This document shows, one piece after another, positions 61,162 to 64,000 of a DNA stretch of 64,000 nt. Location of the stretch: NCBI GenBank assembly GCA_030142905.1, contig JASJOG010000338.1, positions 124,001 through 188,000 on the forward strand, in the 5' to 3' direction. Position 1 is the stretch's first letter; each line of letters starts with the position of its first letter. Origin of the DNA: Heliopora coerulea (Eukaryota > Cnidaria > Anthozoa > Scleralcyonacea > Helioporidae). The notes under the pieces were generated by a model. It searched no databases and was not told the DNA's origin. It was given only the letters and a program-made list of their open reading frames with translations. Both the position numbers and the translations under genes were made by a program.

Positions 61162-61632
61162 TCATTTCGTTGGTCCATTCAACATTCCCAGCCTTTCAAT
61201 TACATTGTTCGTCTCGCCTTCATTTGTTTTTTGATCGATGTTCACCTCCTTCTTGAATCTAACTGCATTATCTCTTACGTTTTGCTTTGACACATTACGT
61301 TTTTCCGGATATTGCTCATCCCATCTCCTCTTCAATCTTTCCATAAACACTCTTCCTTTCTGACGTTCCTCTTCTTCTGTTTTCACTAACCATTTCTTCT
61401 CATCGTCCTTATACGTTGACAAGTGATGTCGTTTTTGAGCCTCATCATTTGAGACGGCTAGGCTTTTCCTTGCCACATTAGTTCTCCGAAGTGCTCCTGT
61501 GGTGAGGTTAAGTTGATATTGATTGTCATCTATGTCTCCGATAATAGTTGTGTAACGACGCACGGGTCCAAAAAGTCCATCCAGTGTTGCCCGGCTCTCT
61601 GGATAAGGCATTCGTAGTGGTAGGGGTGCCAT
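61162..61632 (-). pseudogene. LINE N-terminal region
   Basis: 156 codons upstream of the RT of the same element. It contains FMERLKRRWDEQYPEKRNVS followed by KQNVRDNAVRFKKE. A second, related motif follows downstream near 61110-61020 (FMKRIKEAWDFIYDDKPVST, stop, LRDNAARIRKD). Probably a duplicated nucleic-acid-binding motif of the element; no named domain assigned. Confidence 0.55.
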
Positions 61633-61689
61633 GTCTACCAGATCCCGCGATTGGTGACCTCATAACGCAGCGGCCATTCACCCATGTCG

Positions 61690-61915
61690 GCACGGTACCT
61701 TCGGGTTGCGGGTATAATTGTTCGTGTAACCTCCTCTAGGTGATTTGACAACCAAAGCTGAAGAGCACCACCTGCCCATACAATTGTTCGTGTAGCTTCC
61801 ACGAGACGGGTTGTCTGGCAAGACTAAAGAGCCCCGTCTGCCCTGGTTTCTGGTCAGAGTTTTCCCTCTCATAGGACGACTGCTGGTCAAAGCTAACGAG
61901 CCCATCCTGCCCGGA
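61690..61915. repeat. Three degenerate ~60-bp tandem repeats (LINE 5' region)
   Basis: Units centred on GAGCACCACCTGCCCAT, GAGCCCCGTCTGCCCTGG and GAGCCCATCCTGCCCGG, starting near 61770, 61829 and 61889. Tandem 5' repeats often carry promoter activity in LINEs. Confidence 0.55.
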
Positions 61916-62106
61916 CCATCCGTTTTTTGAAGGCGCCAAACTCTCGCCTTTCGCCACTTCTCCTGTTAGTTCCAAACAGCTTCGCCACATGAAGGCCAGG
62001 AGCTGGGCTTGACTGTTGGAGGCTGAATTTTGCGCAGGCCATTGGAGCATTTTCTAAGCAAAGGATTCCTCATCTTCCTTCACCACTCCGGCATTGACAG
62101 TCTTTG

Positions 62107-62142
62107 AAGCCCTATTATTATTACTATTGTTATTATTATTTT
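62107..62142. repeat. (TTA)n, 3' tail of the right-hand LINE
   Basis: On the minus strand an AAT-type tail directly follows the 3' UTR of the element whose frame ends at 62234. Confidence 0.8.
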
Positions 62143-62233
62143 AATTTAAAATACTCAGCTTAAATAGTCGCTGGTCACATGTTAGTACGCTGAGGGCAAG
62201 CTGTATCTCACAGCCTTAGGCCTCAAGCACATT

Positions 62234-64000
62234 TCACAGAATCCTTGCAGATCCGAGTAGTGTTGCTTTCTGCAGGAGTTCGATCTTTGTTGGAACTCCA
62301 ATCTTCCCGAGGTATTTGCCAAGGTTCTTGGTAACCATACCTAGTGAACCAACCACCACTGGAACCACACACGTTTTGATGTCCCATAGACGTGTAATCT
62401 CTCTTCTAAGGTCCTGGTACTTTTGGATCTTCTCTTTTTCTTTTGCTGCAATATTAGCATCTGCAGGCACAGCAATGTCGATTACTATGCACTCATTCTC
62501 TTTCCTGTTTACCAGTACAATGTCCGGTCTCCGGGCTTCAATTTCACGATCCGTCTGGATGGTAAAGTCCCACAGCATTTTTATGGTAGCATTTTCAATG
62601 ACTGGTTCCGGCTTGTGTTTGTACCATTTCTCTTCGACGTCAAGTCCACGCTGTTTTGCGATTGCCCAGTGTACAATCCTGGCAACGTTGTCATGTCGAT
62701 GTTTATATTGAATCTGTGCCATCTTACTACATTCACACAACAAGTGGCCCACCGTCTCGTCTTTCACACCACACATTCTACATAAAGGAGATAGCTGCTG
62801 TTTGTCGATTTTTGCTTTGATCGCATTAGTTCTCAACGCTTGATCTTGGGCCGCTGTGATCAGACCCTCGGTCTCCTTTTTCAAGTCTCCTCTCATCATC
62901 CAGTCCCACGATGCCCCATCTCTGATATCTTCAGTTTGACGTAAGATCTGACCATGCAATTTCTTAGCCTTCCAGTCCTCTTGTCTTTTTCTCCTCTTCC
63001 TTTCTTTGAAATGTTCGGCAGACTCATCTTCCTCCGAGTTTGAGAAACTCTCATTCCTCACCGCCCCAAGCAGTGCTTCCTCACTTTTCAGGACATAATT
63101 GGACAGGCCTATCTCTTCAGCACGTACGCAGTCCTCAACTCCAATCAGCCCCCGACCACCACATCGTCTAGGAAGGTACAAGCGGTCAACATTCGCTCGA
63201 GGGTGTAGCATTCCATAGATTGTCATCCGTTTCCTTGTCTTCCTGTCCATGTTCTCCAGCTCAGCTTTAGACCAGTTCACTATCCCGGCACCATAACGTT
63301 GCACTGGCACGGCCCATGTGTTCAAGGCTAGTATGGTGTTCCTTCCATTTAACTTAGATTTTAAAACCTTCACTCTGTAGAAGTACTCACTGGTCAGCGC
63401 TTCCTTCATTTTGTCGTGAAGCAGATCGTCGTACTCAAGGACCCCGAGATACTTGTATCCATCATCCTCTACCGTTTTCATCCGTCGCCCCTCTGGGAGG
63501 TCAATTCCTTCAGATTTCACAACCTTTCCTCTCTTTAAAACGAGTACACCACACTTCTTAAGGCCGAACTCCATGCCGATATCACTGCTGACTATCCGGA
63601 CAGTGTTCACTAGAGAGTCAATTTCACGCTCATCTTTTCCATACAGCTTTAGGTCGTCCATGTATAACAGATGGTTAATGGACCCAGCATCCTTTCCTAG
63701 TTGGTATCTTCTTTTGCAGCTTCGCAAGACAATCGACAGCGGTATCAAGCAGATGACAAACAACAGGGGTGATAGACTGTCGCCCTGGAAAATACCTCGT
63801 TGAATTTTGACTTCCCCTAAAGTTTGGCCATTTGATATAAGCACCGTCTTCTAATTTTGCATGCTCTCTCTTACTAATCGCTGGATATTAGTAGCTATTC
63901 CAGTAAGTTCCAGCGTTTCCAGAAGCCAGGAATGAGGCACCATGTCGTAAGCCTTACGATAGTCAATCCAGGCCATGGCCAGATTCGTTTTTCTACGCTT
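62234..64000 (-). mobile_element. R2/NeSL-type LINE, nearly intact RT-endonuclease, cut by window edge
   Basis: The frame enters from the right edge and runs to 62234 with a single stop (TAG at 63851-63853, probably a mutated Trp codon). RT motif A: AWIDYRKAYDMVPHSW; B: GIFQGDSLSPLLF; C: LLYMDDLKLYGK. Then GYKYLGVLEYDD, a conserved TWAVPVQRYGAGIV thumb region, the knuckle CRMCGVKDETVGHLLCEC, and the endonuclease RRPDIVLVNRKENECIVIDI followed by AVPAD. All catalytic elements visible here are intact. A different family from the left-hand LINE, in the same orientation. Confidence 0.9.

Larger units (their letters stand above)
58011..62090 (-). mobile_element. R2/NeSL-type LINE with restriction-like endonuclease, decayed
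   Basis: Minus-strand order: 5' repeats (61915-61690), N-terminal region (61632 to about 60566), reverse transcriptase (60551-58971), CCHC knuckle (about 58560-58490) and endonuclease (to about 58260). RT motifs: APGIDGIQNFRW, YDYQKAFDMVRHD (A), GFLQGDSYSPVG (B), FFIDDLKVY (C). The knuckle CRQCGECK-stop-TVQHLPAGC and the catalytic RRPDLTLED are of the restriction-like type. In-frame stops at 59742, 59550 and 58509 and several frameshifts inactivate it. It would copy itself by target-primed reverse transcription. Confidence 0.85.

Overview
The window looks like nuclear DNA of a marine invertebrate, most likely an anthozoan cnidarian such as a stony coral. This is an inference from the AT-rich, intron-rich layout, the many tRNA-derived SINEs, hammerhead-bearing palindromes of the kind known from Penelope-like retroelements, R2-like LINEs with a restriction-like endonuclease, and a ROCO/Death-domain gene family. 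No operons, rRNA genes, true tRNA genes or CRISPR arrays were seen.

The core is a tandem duplication of one minus-strand gene. Copy B (first coding base 53439, last recognised exon ending at 31345) lies upstream of copy A (first coding base 26549, running off the left edge). With splice sites read by hand, each copy encodes in order: a six-exon Rab8-like small GTPase with a basic linker, one 2022-nt exon encoding a Roc-COR (ROCO) GTPase module, and an SH3-like exon. In copy B a 37-nt mini exon and a Death-domain exon follow. All intron phases are compatible across the Rab-ROCO boundary and the exon order is the same in both copies, so a single Rab-Roc-COR-SH3-Death protein is the simplest reading. 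The Rab exons differ between copies far more than their flanking introns, almost entirely by amino-acid-changing substitutions, which suggests diversifying selection.

The introns record later insertions. Only in copy A: two hAT-like non-autonomous elements, a CR1/L2-type LINE with a SINE, a degraded 1.8 kb block, an element with GGGCAATTCCA termini, a perfect 237-bp palindrome with a hammerhead-like core, and a pogo-like transposon. Only in copy B: a LINE 3' fragment inside a SINE, a 59-bp LINE tail with a 16-bp target duplication, three fold-back elements (two with hammerhead cores) and a hAT-like element.

The stretch 26550-31344 should hold the 3' end of copy B and the promoter of copy A, but I found no convincing exon there. 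From 53440 to 58000 there is a promoter-like inverted repeat, an unassigned candidate first exon and a decayed hAT/ZMYM1-like transposase. From 58010 to the right edge lie two same-orientation R2/NeSL-type LINEs on the minus strand; the left one is decayed, the right one nearly intact and cut by the window edge.
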